Shown piece by piece: positions 54,641 to 64,000 of a DNA stretch of 64,000 nt. Position numbers and translations under genes: made by a program. Under the pieces are notes generated by a model. It was not told the origin of the DNA, did not search any database, and worked only from the letters and a program-made list of their open reading frames with translations. Position 1 is the stretch's first letter, and the number at the start of each line of letters is the position of its first letter. This DNA is from Adenophora triphylla var. japonica (taxonomy: Eukaryota > Streptophyta > Magnoliopsida > Asterales > Campanulaceae), in NCBI GenBank assembly GCA_022495995.1, contig JAFEMH010005410.1, positions 62,001-126,000 on the forward strand. Direction: 5' to 3'.

Positions 54641-55959
54641 TTTCGAGCAAAGGCAAGCCAATGCGTCTTGCTCGCGCCGTGAAGAAACTTCCGATTTGCG
54701 TCTCTTTTGGCTCTTCAAATAGCTCCCAAATTCACTTTGGTTAAAACCTCCTGCCAGCTGGGCCCGGTTTTTCTCTCGTTTGACAACATGCTTAAAGATG
54801 TGCTTAATGTATTGTTCGTTTAATGTGTCTCGCTTCTTTATCAAGTGAATCGTTATTAACTGCTGTGTGTTAGTTAATTTATCGCTTGTTAAAGATGCAA
54901 TGAGAGGATACTGAAAGATCGAAGCATTCATTAAGAGCATACGGGAATACATTATTGGCAATGAGTTCGTAATCTTCCGGGCGCGAGGCCATCGATGACT
55001 CGATAGACTCAAATTCAAAGATAATGGACTCAGGATGAGTTTTGACACTAGACTCTAGGACTCGAGGGGTCGACCAAGTTGTTCGATCATGTCCTTTTGG
55101 CCGGGCAGCTGGTCCCAGAAGGCGGCCCAGCTTATTGAGTGGCAATGAGCTTGATAGGAGACGGGGCTTCAAGGGCTTTATGTCACCGTTCCCGATCATT
55201 GCTATCACAGAGTTATCGTAAACAAAATCGATTAGATCTCGGCATCTCGATTTCTTCTTTGAAGAGCAGTGGAGCAAAGGGCTCGTCCCAAGCATCGTCT
55301 CGCAGAGTCTTTTGCTTTTGTCTTGGGCATTACTAGCTCGAATGCGTACTGCCCCGCTTGTTGAATACAGGAGTGTAGACAGAGAGTTTTTCGAGTTCTT
55401 CTGCCAAAGAGGGAGTTTTCCTGAACCAAAATTTGTTGTGAATAGTGGTGGGTGTGGATCCTAGCAGAGGCGGTGTGTCGAGAAATGCTCTTCGGACGGA
55501 TTTGGCTTCGAGGCCTCCGAATCTTGCCAGTTCGCACGGAGCTTGTCCATGGTTGTAGGCCGCCTTGTTTGGCGCCGATCGCCTGCTCCCTTTCTCGATC
55601 TTCTTCCAAGTTGCCGGCCTTCTTGTGAAGTACTTGGTCATGTCGAAGCCGTAAGGACGAAGATCTGAGATTGCGTGCAAGCCTCTTTTGTTATCTCGTG
55701 GAGCTGCGTGCAGCTCGCTTGTCCTCCGCAATGTGTTCGGGAGTAGGAATGTATCCTGTGCCGTGTGGTATTCTCGTTCTTTGATATTGATGATCCGTTG
55801 GGTGCCCCGATGGCGTTTCCCAAACCGAGCCCCGGATGTAGTTCATGTGCTTCATCATTTTCATCGGGGAGGGATCTTGTCCCAAATCAAAGGCGTGTCT
55901 ATGTGGCACACTTGGGCCTTTGGGCTTTCGATGGTGAACCCCGTTAGCATCATGCCATC
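54641..55959 (-). pseudogene. protease-RT linker of element C
   Basis: Polyprotein linker with frames such as 55333-55731 (AATWKKIEKGSR-like and FRKTPSLAEELEKLSVYTP) and 54611-55048 (QYPLIASLTSDKL, DTLNEQYIKHIFKHVVKRE). The latter corresponds to the A/B part just before their deletion. It carries multiple frame changes and no catalytic domain. Ogre elements are known to have an intron between protease and RT; I see no compelling splice pair here. Confidence 0.55.
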
Positions 55960-57000
55960 ATCGTCGGGTTTGATCTCTAAGACCGGACGCCGTTTGTGTC
56001 GGTCCTTTCGTTGACTATGCTATCTCCGTAGATGATGGTTAGATCTGCTCCTTGGACGAACTTTACGCACCGATGGAGAGCGGATGCCACCCCATTGATC
56101 CGGTGTAGCCAAGGGCGTCCCAAAATGGCAAAGCTGAATGTGGATCGGGATGTCGATGACTTGGAAATCCGTCTGGGACCATTTTGCTTTTCCGAACCAC
56201 AAGTTCAAGGTGGCTATTCCCAAGACTCGGGCGGGACGTCGAGTCGTATGCCTTGATTGCTCGAGTCGAGGGCTTTAGATCGCTTGCTTTGATCCCTAGC
56301 AAATCCATCATTTTGGCCGGAAGGACGTTCATGGATGATCCCCCATCTACCAAAACCCGTGGAGACGACGCTCGTCCGCTTGAACTGTTATGTAGAGAGG
56401 CTCATTGTGGTCGCCCCCAAATTTTGGAAGGTCGAGCTCGTGAAAGTGATGATATTGCCGTAATTAATGTTGCCAATCATCTCGAACCGCTTCATCAGTG
56501 TCACTGTGATGGGAACCATGGTCCGGGCCGTGCTTTCTTCCAACTTGAGCTTGTGCGGGTAAGATGAAGTGAGTAAGGACCAGAGCGAGATGTTAGCCTC
56601 GAGTGCGCTTGAGCCGTGTCAAGACAGATCTTCACTGGGTCCAAGATTTCACTTTCTTTGGCGTAGGTCCCTTTTCGCCTCGTGGCTCGTGCATGGCCGG
56701 CCTTTTGTCCGTCCGTGGAGGATTCACTGGGATTTGACCTGAACGTGTCGAACATTCACTTCCTGGACCTATGGTTTTGCTTGTCTCTCCTATTTCGTAG
56801 TGGGAGGACCCCGATTGGCGTAAGGCCGATCGCGCATTTCAATTCTTTCACCGTCATGGCTTTTACCAAGCATCAATAGTGGCTTTGAGATCTTCCCAAG
56901 ACAGGGGTTGGATTATCTCGACCTTCGGGCCTTCTGCAAGGTGGCGAAGCTCATCCCAAACTGATCATGGAGCGTATATTGCTACGGCCTTCGTGCGCAG
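55960..57000 (-). pseudogene. pre-protease and protease of element C
   Basis: The protease active site reads VDGGSSMNVLPAKMMDLLG (about 56293-56350), with Asp-Gly-Gly-Ser in place of the usual Asp-Thr-Gly-Ala. It is followed by IKAYDSTSRPSLG and LELVVRKSK. Upstream (56400-57000), similarity to the A/B linker (WEDLKATIDAW-type and HNEPLYITV-type stretches) identifies the pre-protease part. Frameshifts occur at about 56230 and 56500. It would mature Gag-Pol if intact. Confidence 0.65.
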
Positions 57001-57145
57001 CTAGGCTTGCTGGAGTAGATGACATAGTAGTCAAACTTTCCCGAGGGTTCTCCAAGGGTTCCGACTGTGGGATCACCGGATTCGTACCTCTTTTTCAGTT
57101 TTTGTTGAGAAGATAGCTTCTTCTTTCTTCGAGGACGGCCCTTAT

Positions 57146-57625
57146 TCATTTCATCCTCTGGAATTCCATTTCCAGACAAGCACCGCAATCGCAGACGTCC
57201 CACCGATGTGTTCGTTGTTCGGCGGTGGTACCGGGACCTCGTGAGGCCGGATGGGCGTGCTTTCCTCTCGGAAGGTCTTGTGGCCTTACGACATAACCGC
57301 ATGGCTCGTATGAGGGTAACAGGTTGACTTCTGGGAAACAATGAGAGATGTTAGAGGCCGTAGGAGCAGCCATGACTTGGGAAGCCCTGTGTAGTTGGGT
57401 GGCTAATGTTCCGAAGTGGTGCATGGCACCTTCGATCCAGGCTTGTTGCTCACCTTGACGTTTCTCAATAGCCATGAGGACCTCGCCAAACTTCTTCCAA
57501 TGTTGGGAAATTTCTTGGGGTAAGGTCCCGTTCTCATCGTTGTTATCCACCGATTGGCCATGGGGAGTCGACGACCGTCCCGGTGACAGAGCCGGGAAGG
57601 AGGTAGGACCTTGCTGCTTTGACAC
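57146..57625 (-). pseudogene. gag N-terminal remnant of element C
   Basis: A 159-codon frame starting at 57625 (MSKQQGPTSFPALSPGRSS), then ISQHWKKFGEVLMAIEKRQ (possibly helical) and NLLPSYEPCGYVVRPQD. It sits where gag should start. The capsid core and zinc knuckle seen in copy B (8620-9600) are not found. After 57146 a Lys-rich stretch (NKGRPRRKKKLSSQQK, about 57070-57140) leads directly into the pre-protease region. This suggests a deletion of about 2 kb of gag relative to copy B. The identity as gag is by position and general character. Confidence 0.5.
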
Positions 57626-57699
57626 CGGGAGACGGGTTCCCGGTACTCTCGACCACTCTCTCGTTAGCCGGAGGGGGTGACGGGCAAGGTTTAGACACC

Positions 57700-58877
57700 T
57701 AATGGCCTAACGGGATAAAAGGGGAAAGCTCACGTGGCATGCGGTTTACGTTTCTTTTATTTATGATTTTTTTGTTGTTTTAATTTACTTAAAACATGTT
57801 TTCTCGTAATCCTAGGTAGGTTGGAAAAGATTGCTCTTCTTTTTCGCAACTATGCTAGATCCTCGGGTCGGGAGACCATCTCGCGCGGCTATAAGCCCCT
57901 CGTTTTGCACCCGTATTTCGACATCCCAGCGGATGTACCTGTGCGAGGGTCCTATAGTGCAAGCGGTTTCCACCGCCTAAAAGAAAAATCGAACCTAATG
58001 ACCGAGCCTGTCATGTTCGCTTTTGATGCGTTAGCCATGTGAATAGTGAACCGAGCCGCCACTAAGTCAAGATCGTGTCAAAAGTTCTGCATGACCTCTC
58101 TTTACCTTACTTGCGCAAGGGATCCGTGACGTTAGGCGTTGGCCGGGTCATATTGTCATGGCCGACGTATCAAAGGCGTGATGACATGGTGTCATGTGAG
58201 CATGGATGTATATCCGGACGGAACATCGTCTGGGTGTAGCTTCGAAATCAAGATCGTGTCAAGATTTTAGCATGACCTTTCATCGCTTTGCTTGCGCAAG
58301 TGGATCTTGAGTTCCGAGCCTTGACTCAAAAAATGGCCGACATGGTATATGTATCCAGTGCCGTATGACACTGGACCGGGTAAAAACCAACCGAGTCCGG
58401 ACAGAGTGTGACTCAAGACTCAAACGTGCAGGGGTTGACGCTTGGCTAGGATGGGATGTTTGAATGATCCCGTGCGCGTCCAAGAAGCCTAGGAAGACCA
58501 AACGGACCGCAACCGAGACCACTCCGGCCGAGGGTTGTAGTGTGCAGTGTATCCGAGGCAAAGAAGGCGCGTAGCGTGCGGTGTAACCGAGGCAAAGAAG
58601 CAAGTAGTGTGCGGTGTAACCGAGGCAAAGAAGGCGCGTAGTGTGCGGTCTCTAAAATTCTTTTTCCGAGTAAAACAGAAGTTTTTGAAGAATTTTAAAT
58701 GTATGCACGTATGTATATTGATGCATTTTTTTGTATTTTTATTTTTTTGTAAAATAAAAAGTAAAGCACGTGCACACACACAACAATGCTTAAAGAAAGG
58801 GGTAAAATGAAAGTTTGACCCTCATCATCGTTTTAAAAATCTTTTGTTTTGTTTAAAAAGATTTTAAAACAAAATAT
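57700..58877 (-). other. 5' untranslated leader of element C
   Basis: Between PBS and gag. It contains a 180-bp-spaced duplication (TCAAGATCGTGTCAA at about 58068 and 58248) and three tandem copies of GTGTAACCGAGGCAAAGAAG-type units at 58540-58652. No coding sequence is supported. Confidence 0.7.
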
Positions 58878-58894
58878 CCCCAGCAGAGTCGCCA
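58878..58894 (-). other. primer binding site of element C
   Basis: On the minus strand TGGCGACTCTGCTGGGG starts two bases after the 5' LTR end. Its complement, CCCCAGCAGAGTCGCCA, ends in CCA like a mature tRNA. Tat/Ogre elements are reported to use tRNA-Arg; which tRNA fits here was not checked. Confidence 0.85.
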
Positions 58895-58896
58895 AC

Positions 58897-60373
58897 TGAA
58901 ATTACCCGGGATCCGGCTCGCGCGCGGAGGGCCCCGAAGCATCTCGCATTTGTCCGCTGTTCGGGAATGTTCGCCCGGATCCGAGAGGCAGCACATTCGC
59001 GCCCCGGCATCTGGCTTTATTTCGCTTCGCCGTGCGTGGAGGTGTCTCGCCGTTTGTTTTCGCATTTGTAGAGTCGCCACGCCGTTTTTATTAAGCCCAA
59101 AACATTGAAAAGGGCATCGCTTAAAGATAATTTTAAACCGTTTTTGTGTGATGAGATTTTGAGTTCTGAGGTCGATGACTCCTCGGAAGAGAATATTAGA
59201 ATATTAGAGCTCACCCGAGTCGCCTCGTAAAACGAGTCTTTCGGATACCCCTAATATCCTTTAAATGTTGTGTGTGTGTGTGTGTGCTTTTTTAAAAATG
59301 CATGCTGTATCGGATGTCTACATTGTATACTATGTATTGAAATGTATTGAAATAGTAATGGAAGGAAGCCTTACCAATGTTGGTTCGTGTCTGTCTTCCG
59401 CTGGGGAATAGTGTTTGGGGATGGAATGATGTTCCGGCACGGACCGGGATTGCTTCGGGAGGGGCCGGTTGTCACACGAGTTTCGGCGTGAGTTGATGTT
59501 GCAGGCTGCGTTCGGGCAGAGGTTCGGCGTGCGTGGGGATCGCAGGGATCACTCGGGCAGAGGTTCGGCGTGCGTTGGGATCGCAGGAGTCACTCGGGCA
59601 GAGTTTCGGCGTGGTTTGGGATCGCCGGTTTGACTCGGAAAGAGCCGGGACACCGTGGAAAGACCAGGTAAGGCCTCGGAGTACCACGAGGGGCCTCAGA
59701 GTACCTCGAGAGTGCCTCTGGCAGCGCGGGAGCGTCGCGGAGCGCTGGGAGGCTTCGGAGCACCACGAGGGGGCTCGGAAGGCCTCGGAAGGATCCGAAA
59801 GGGGTCGGGAATGTCTCGAAAGGACTTAGAGGGGAAGCCAGAAGGCCTAGGGAGGAAGAGAGAAGTGGGAGGTGTGTGAAATGAGGAGGGGGAGCCCTCT
59901 ATTTATAGTGCCAGATTTGGTGCAAAGAGGTCCGTACGGACCTCCCTGGTAATCCAGACTTTTGGTTTTCCTCGATTTGAGGGAATCTGTGATGATGGGG
60001 AATATTTTGCAATTATGATGTTCCCTGTGCAATAAGGTCCGTACGGACCAAGTTGACATGCAAAGAGGTCCGTACGGACCAACTCTGCAGGAGGGTAATC
60101 ATTTTCCCCGAGATTTGAGGGAATATTGTGGACTTTAAGAGGATTCAGTAATTATTAAAGCAAAGAGGTCCGTACGGACCATTATTGCTTTTCCAATTTC
60201 CTGAAAATTCCCAAAAGGTCCTTTTGTCCCTTTATCCTGTAAAGGCTCCTCCCTTGGTTTTGCTGGGGGTTTTGAGAGGGTTTTGAGTGCCAGAGGTCTT
60301 CGAGACTGCGTTGATGAGTCTGCGGTGTTTCCCGTGTGTTTGAAAGGGGGTGATCCAGATTGGGGTACTTACA
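58897..60373 (-). repeat. 5' LTR of element C
   Basis: 1477 bp, the same structure as 42159-43627. TATA box at 59897-59907 (minus). Perfect GGTCCGTACGGACC palindromes at 59929, 60036, 60067 and 60167; the pair 60036/60067 is 31 bp apart. By eye the two LTRs are highly similar, with most differences being small and clustered at CTCGG/CTCAG-like positions. Confidence 0.95.
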
Positions 60374-62164
60374 GCAATGTATTAGTACAGCAGGCACAGG
60401 TTTGCTCCAACAAGGAATATCCTCCAGGAAGTTCTTAAGCCATTCTGCTTCTTCCCCAGCTTTATCTAAAGCAATAAACTCAGACTCCATCGTGGATCTG
60501 GCTATACATGTTTATTTGGAGGATTTCCATGACACTGCTCCTCCACCTATTGTGAATATATATCCACTCGTGGACTTAGAGTCTTTCGTGTCTGATATCC
60601 AATTGGCATCACAGTATCCTTCTAATACTGCTGGATATTTCTTGTAAAGTATCCCATGTTTTAATGTATACTTTAAATATCTTAGTACTCTCATTAGTGC
60701 TTTCCAATGATCAGTACTAGGATTAATTGTGAACCTACTTAGTTTGCTCACTGAATATGCAATGTCTGGACGAGTACAATTCGTTAAGTACATCAGACTA
60801 CCAATTATTCTTGCATATTCCAGTTGAGAAACGGGTTCCCCTTTGTTCTTGGCTAAATGTAGAGCCAAGTCTACCGGTGTTTTAGCCGGAGGGTCATCAA
60901 AGACATTGAATTTCCGAAGAACATTCTCTAGGTAATGGGATTGTGAAAGAACTAATCCTTCAGATGTTCTAGAGATATTTATCCCTAATATTACATCAGC
61001 TAATCCCATGTCTTTCATGTCAAAGTTCTTCTTTAACATGCCTTTGGTATTCATGATTAAATCATGATTACTTCCCATTATGAGCATGTCGTCTACATAA
61101 AGACAAACGATAACGAATGATTCAGATGTTCCTTTAATGTAGACACATTTGTCACATTTATTAATCTTGAATCCATTCGATAACATGGTTCTATCGAACT
61201 TTTCATGCCATTGTTTAGGTGCTTGTTTTAGTCCATACAAGGACTTTACAAGTTTACACACCTTTCGTTCTTTACCAGGAACCACGAACACTTCGGGTTG
61301 TTCCATGTAAATTTCTTCATCAAGTTCTCCATTTAGGAAAGCAGTCTTCACATCCATTTGGAGTATCTCAAGATTATGCACTGCTGCAATAGCTATGAGA
61401 ACACGAATTGATGTGATCCTTGTGACAGGGGAGTAAGTATCGAAGAAATCATATCCCTCTTTCTGTCTAAAGCCTTTGGCAACCAGCCTAGCTTTGTACT
61501 TTTCGATTGATCCATCCGCCTTATACTTCCGTTTGAGGATCCATTTGCAACCTAATGGTTTGCAACCTGGAGGGAGATCAACTAATTTCCAAGTATTGTT
61601 GAGCATTATGGATTCTATTTCACTGTTAATAGCCTCTTTCCAGAATGAACTATCCGGACCGGATAACGCTTCTTTAACAGTTGCTGGTTCGTTTTCTAAC
61701 ATGTAAGATAGAAAATCAGGACCAAAAGTCTTTTCCACTCTTGCCCTTTTGCTACGTCTCGGTTCTTCATCTTCTATTTGAGAAGGACCGGTTGTAGACT
61801 CATGTGTTCTCTTATTAGAACTTATATCTTTCCTGTCCTTAGCCGGAAAGATGTTTTCAAAGAATACCGCATTCCTTGATTCTATAGTGGTTTCTACATG
61901 CATATCAGGAATGTCCGATTTGTGCACTATAAACCGATAGGCACTACTATTATTGGCATATCCAATAAAAACACAGTCAATGGTCTTTAGACCAATCTTG
62001 ACTTGTTTCGGCTTAGGTACTTCAACCTTGGCCAAACACCCCCACACTTTAAGGTATTTAAAAGATGACCTACGATTATGCCACAATTCATAGGGTGTTT
62101 TATCAATACCTTTCATGGGTATTTTATTAAGAACATAATTAGAAGTGAGTATTGCTTCCCCCAC
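60374..62164 (-). pseudogene. copia reverse transcriptase and RNase H, N-terminal part
   Basis: A long open frame from 62164 to 60512. It covers the end of the integrase region ([18 protein letters not shown]), the RT with [31 protein letters not shown] and the catalytic YVDDMLIMG (about 61080-61106), then RNase H with [19 protein letters not shown] and [24 protein letters not shown] replaces the Gln codon after WKSSK at about 60512. Reading continues as STMESEFIALDKAGEEAEW to IHC, where element C is inserted. Catalytic RT residues are intact. Confidence 0.9.
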
Positions 62165-63125
62165 AAGTCAGTTTCTGCAAGCCCGAACTTATCAAAAGCG
62201 CGTTCATCATCTCCTTGAGAGTACGGTTTTTGCGTTCAGCAACTCCATTAGATTGAGGGGTATATGGAGCCGTTGTTTGATGAATTATGCCGGATTCCCA
62301 ACATAGTCCTTCAAACGGTGCTTCATATTCTCCACCTCTATCGCTTCTAATTTTCTTAATCTTCAAGTTAAGTTGATTTTCAACTTCTTTCTTATAAGTC
62401 TCAAAAGCCATTAAGGCTTCATCCTTACTTCTTAAGAGATAGACATAACAAAATTTTGTGCAATCATCTATAAATGTAATGAAGTATTTTTTACCTCCTC
62501 GAGTTTGCACAAGTTTTAAATCACATATGTCGGTGTGAATTAACTCGAGAGGAGTTGTGTTTCTTTGTATTGCATTAAATGGCGACTTCGTTATTTTTGC
62601 CTCAACACAAACTTCGCACCTATTAGTCGAGTCGGATTTAGTCATTTGGATTAAATCTTGTCTCGCTAATTTCTTAATGGTGTCGAGGTTTACATGTCCT
62701 AATCTATCATGCCATAAATTAGAACTTTTCGATAAGTAAACATAAGAAACACAATTTTTATTCATCGCACTTTGGCGGATCACAGTCATTACATTCATTT
62801 TAAAAAGGCCCTCCTCTAGGTAACCCTTTCCAAGAAACAAACCATTCTTGGTTAGTACAAATTTGTCGAATTCAAATACTAGTCTAAAACCGGCCTTACT
62901 AAGCAAAGCGCCGGACACCAAATTTTTACGGATGTCTGGAACATGCAGCACATCCAACAAGGTTACTTCTTTTCCGGAAGTCATCTTCAATATCACGTTT
63001 CCAATGCCTTGAACATCGGAGGTCGCAGAATTTCCCATGTAGAGCTTTCTTCCGGAGATGGGAGTATAGGAGGAGAAACTCTCCTTGTTACCACAAATAT
63101 GGTGGGTAGCACCGGTATCTATCCA
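62139..63125 (-). pseudogene. copia protease and integrase
   Basis: In the same frame as gag after the stop at 63126-63128. The protease active site reads [14 protein letters not shown] (about 63080-63122). Integrase shows the zinc-binding HHCC pattern ([17 protein letters not shown] and RCEVCVEAK), then the catalytic core with [31 protein letters not shown] and [19 protein letters not shown]; the Asp, Asp and Glu positions are present. The frame shifts near 62165, probably by loss of one base in a G run, before GEAILTSN. Confidence 0.88.
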
Positions 63126-64000
63126 TCAAGCTTTTGGATTCTCCTTCAAGTTTGCAACGTTGGCCTCAAAGATCATCGCCGCAAAGTCTAGGTCCATGTG
63201 GTCAACATTATTCGCCTCTTTCTTCGGAAGACGACAGTCCTTTGCTAAGTGGCCCGATTTGCCACAATTATAGCAAGACCCCTTGAACTTCTTAGAGCCC
63301 TTCTTCTTCCCTTTCTTAGCATTCCCGGTAGTTTCGGAATGCTTTCTCTTTGTGCCACTTGTGCTAGCCTCGGCGAGATTGACCTTAGCCTCCATCTTGC
63401 CCTTAGCAACCTTGGCCTCGTTGATTCTATTGTTCTCTTCTATTTGAAGACGAACAACAATGTCTTCCAAGGACATCTCCTTGTGTTTATGCTTGAGATA
63501 GTTCTTGAAATCCTTCCACGAAGGCAGCAACTTTTCAATGATAGAAGCCACCTTGAATGGATCATTCATGATCATCCCCTCGGCATCAAGCCCATGTAGA
63601 ATGATTTGGAATTCATCTACTTGAGTTGTTACCGATTTGGAATCGACCATCATGAAGTCAAGATACTTACCGACGACAAATTTCTTTGACCCGGCGTCTT
63701 CTATCTTGTACTTCCTTTCCAAGGTGTCCCACAACGCCTTGGCTAACTCGACGGTACTATACACATTGTATAGTGCATCGTCAAATCCATTTAAGATGTA
63801 ATTCTTACATAAAAAATTACCGTGAGCCCAAGCTTCCTTTGCCATTTGCCTTTGGGGGTCGGGATCACCATTTTCCACCGCCGGAGGATCTTCCTTTAAG
63901 AAGCGGTGCAAGCTTAGGGTGGTCAAGTAGAAGAGCATCTTCTGTTGCCATCTCTTGAAATCCACACCAGTGAATTTCGCGGGTTTCTCACCATGACCGA
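63126..64000 (-). pseudogene. copia gag, running off the window edge
   Basis: The frame is open to the right window edge (KPAKFTGVDFKRWQQKM), so the true start lies outside. It contains the gag core (FDDALYNVYSTVELAKALWD and GSKKFVVGKYLDFMMVDSK), a basic linker (TSGTKRKHSETTGNAKKG) and the zinc knuckle CYNCGKSGHLAKDC (CX2CX4HX4C, about 63237-63280). It stops at TGA 63126-63128, directly before the protease motif WIDTGA, where related elements usually have Trp. Apart from this stop it is intact. Confidence 0.88.

Larger units (their letters stand above)
42159..60373 (-). mobile_element. complete Tat/Ogre-like Ty3/gypsy element C, 18215 bp
   Basis: Two LTRs in direct orientation, 5' LTR 58897-60373 and 3' LTR 42159-43627 (minus strand), bordered by TG...CA and TSD GCAAT. 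PBS at 58878-58894, PPT just right of 43627. The pol order is protease, RT, RNase H, second archaeal-type RNase H and integrase; the dual RNase H marks the Tat clade. Only the N-terminal part of gag is found. Between pol and the 3' LTR lie two plus-strand genes, DUF7745-like (49159-50740) and PMD (45603-48661). GC-rich minisatellites fill 43790-45300. Confidence 0.95.
40491..64000 (-). mobile_element. Ty1/copia retrotransposon, interrupted and cut by the window edge
   Basis: The minus-strand element runs from beyond 64000 (gag) through protease, integrase, RT and RNase H to its 3' LTR (40491-41360). An 18.2 kb Ty3/gypsy element (42159-60373) sits inside the RNase H coding region. The order integrase before RT defines the copia superfamily. 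The coding sequence has a stop at 63126-63128, a frameshift near 62165 and a stop at about 60512, besides the insertion, so it is dead. The 5' LTR lies outside the window. I do not assign a lineage. Confidence 0.92.

Noticed and set aside
1..64000. tRNA, rRNA or host protein-coding genes
   Set aside because: No cloverleaf, rRNA motif or intact non-transposon gene was recognised on either strand.

Overview
The window is nuclear DNA from a flowering plant, most likely a eudicot, and consists almost entirely of transposable elements. I see no intact host gene, rRNA, tRNA or CRISPR array. The evidence for a plant is LTR retrotransposons of both superfamilies with plant-type domains, Stowaway/Tourist/hAT MITEs, a plant-type Helitron end and spliced plant-mobile-domain (PMD) genes.

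Layout. (1) 1-23555: two same-direction (+) copies, A and B, of a Tat-clade (Ogre/Retand-like) Ty3/gypsy element. They appear to share the LTR between them (A - LTR fragment 6747-7600 - B - 3' LTR 21815-23555). Both lack reverse transcriptase, RNase H and the first half of integrase, with the same breakpoint. Both carry genes on the opposite strand between pol and the 3' LTR: a DUF7745-like gene (aORF-2) and a spliced PMD gene (aORF-1, truncated in A). (2) 23556-24834: a CACTA remnant and C-rich repeats. (3) 24835-27190: LTR and 3' remnant of a third related element, D, on the minus strand. (4) 27191-40490: AT-rich DNA with a hAT transposase fragment, two Stowaway MITEs (one interrupted by a hAT MITE), a small recent TRIM-like element with a 167-codon reading frame, a 1.5 kb hAT element, a 3.7 kb Helitron and a Tourist-like MITE. 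(5) 40491-64000: a Ty1/copia element on the minus strand, running off the right edge. Its RNase H is interrupted by a complete 18.2 kb Tat/Ogre-like element C (42159-60373, minus strand, TSD GCAAT).

Element C has two LTRs, a PBS, the start of gag, protease, RT, RNase H, a second archaeal-type RNase H and integrase. On the opposite strand it has the same PMD and DUF7745-like genes. All coding regions carry frameshifts, some of which may be assembly errors.

Most interesting system: in element C a palindrome, GGTCCGTACGGACC, lies upstream of the LTR TATA box and upstream of both antisense gene starts. At each of the three places two copies sit exactly 31 bp apart. In the A/B family a different palindrome (core TCCGCGCGGA) holds the same three positions at nearly the same distances, and the D LTR has a third version. 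This looks like a family-specific operator shared by the retrotransposon promoter and its two antisense genes, comparable in logic to the VANC anti-silencing systems of Arabidopsis VANDAL elements. The binding factor and its function are inference.
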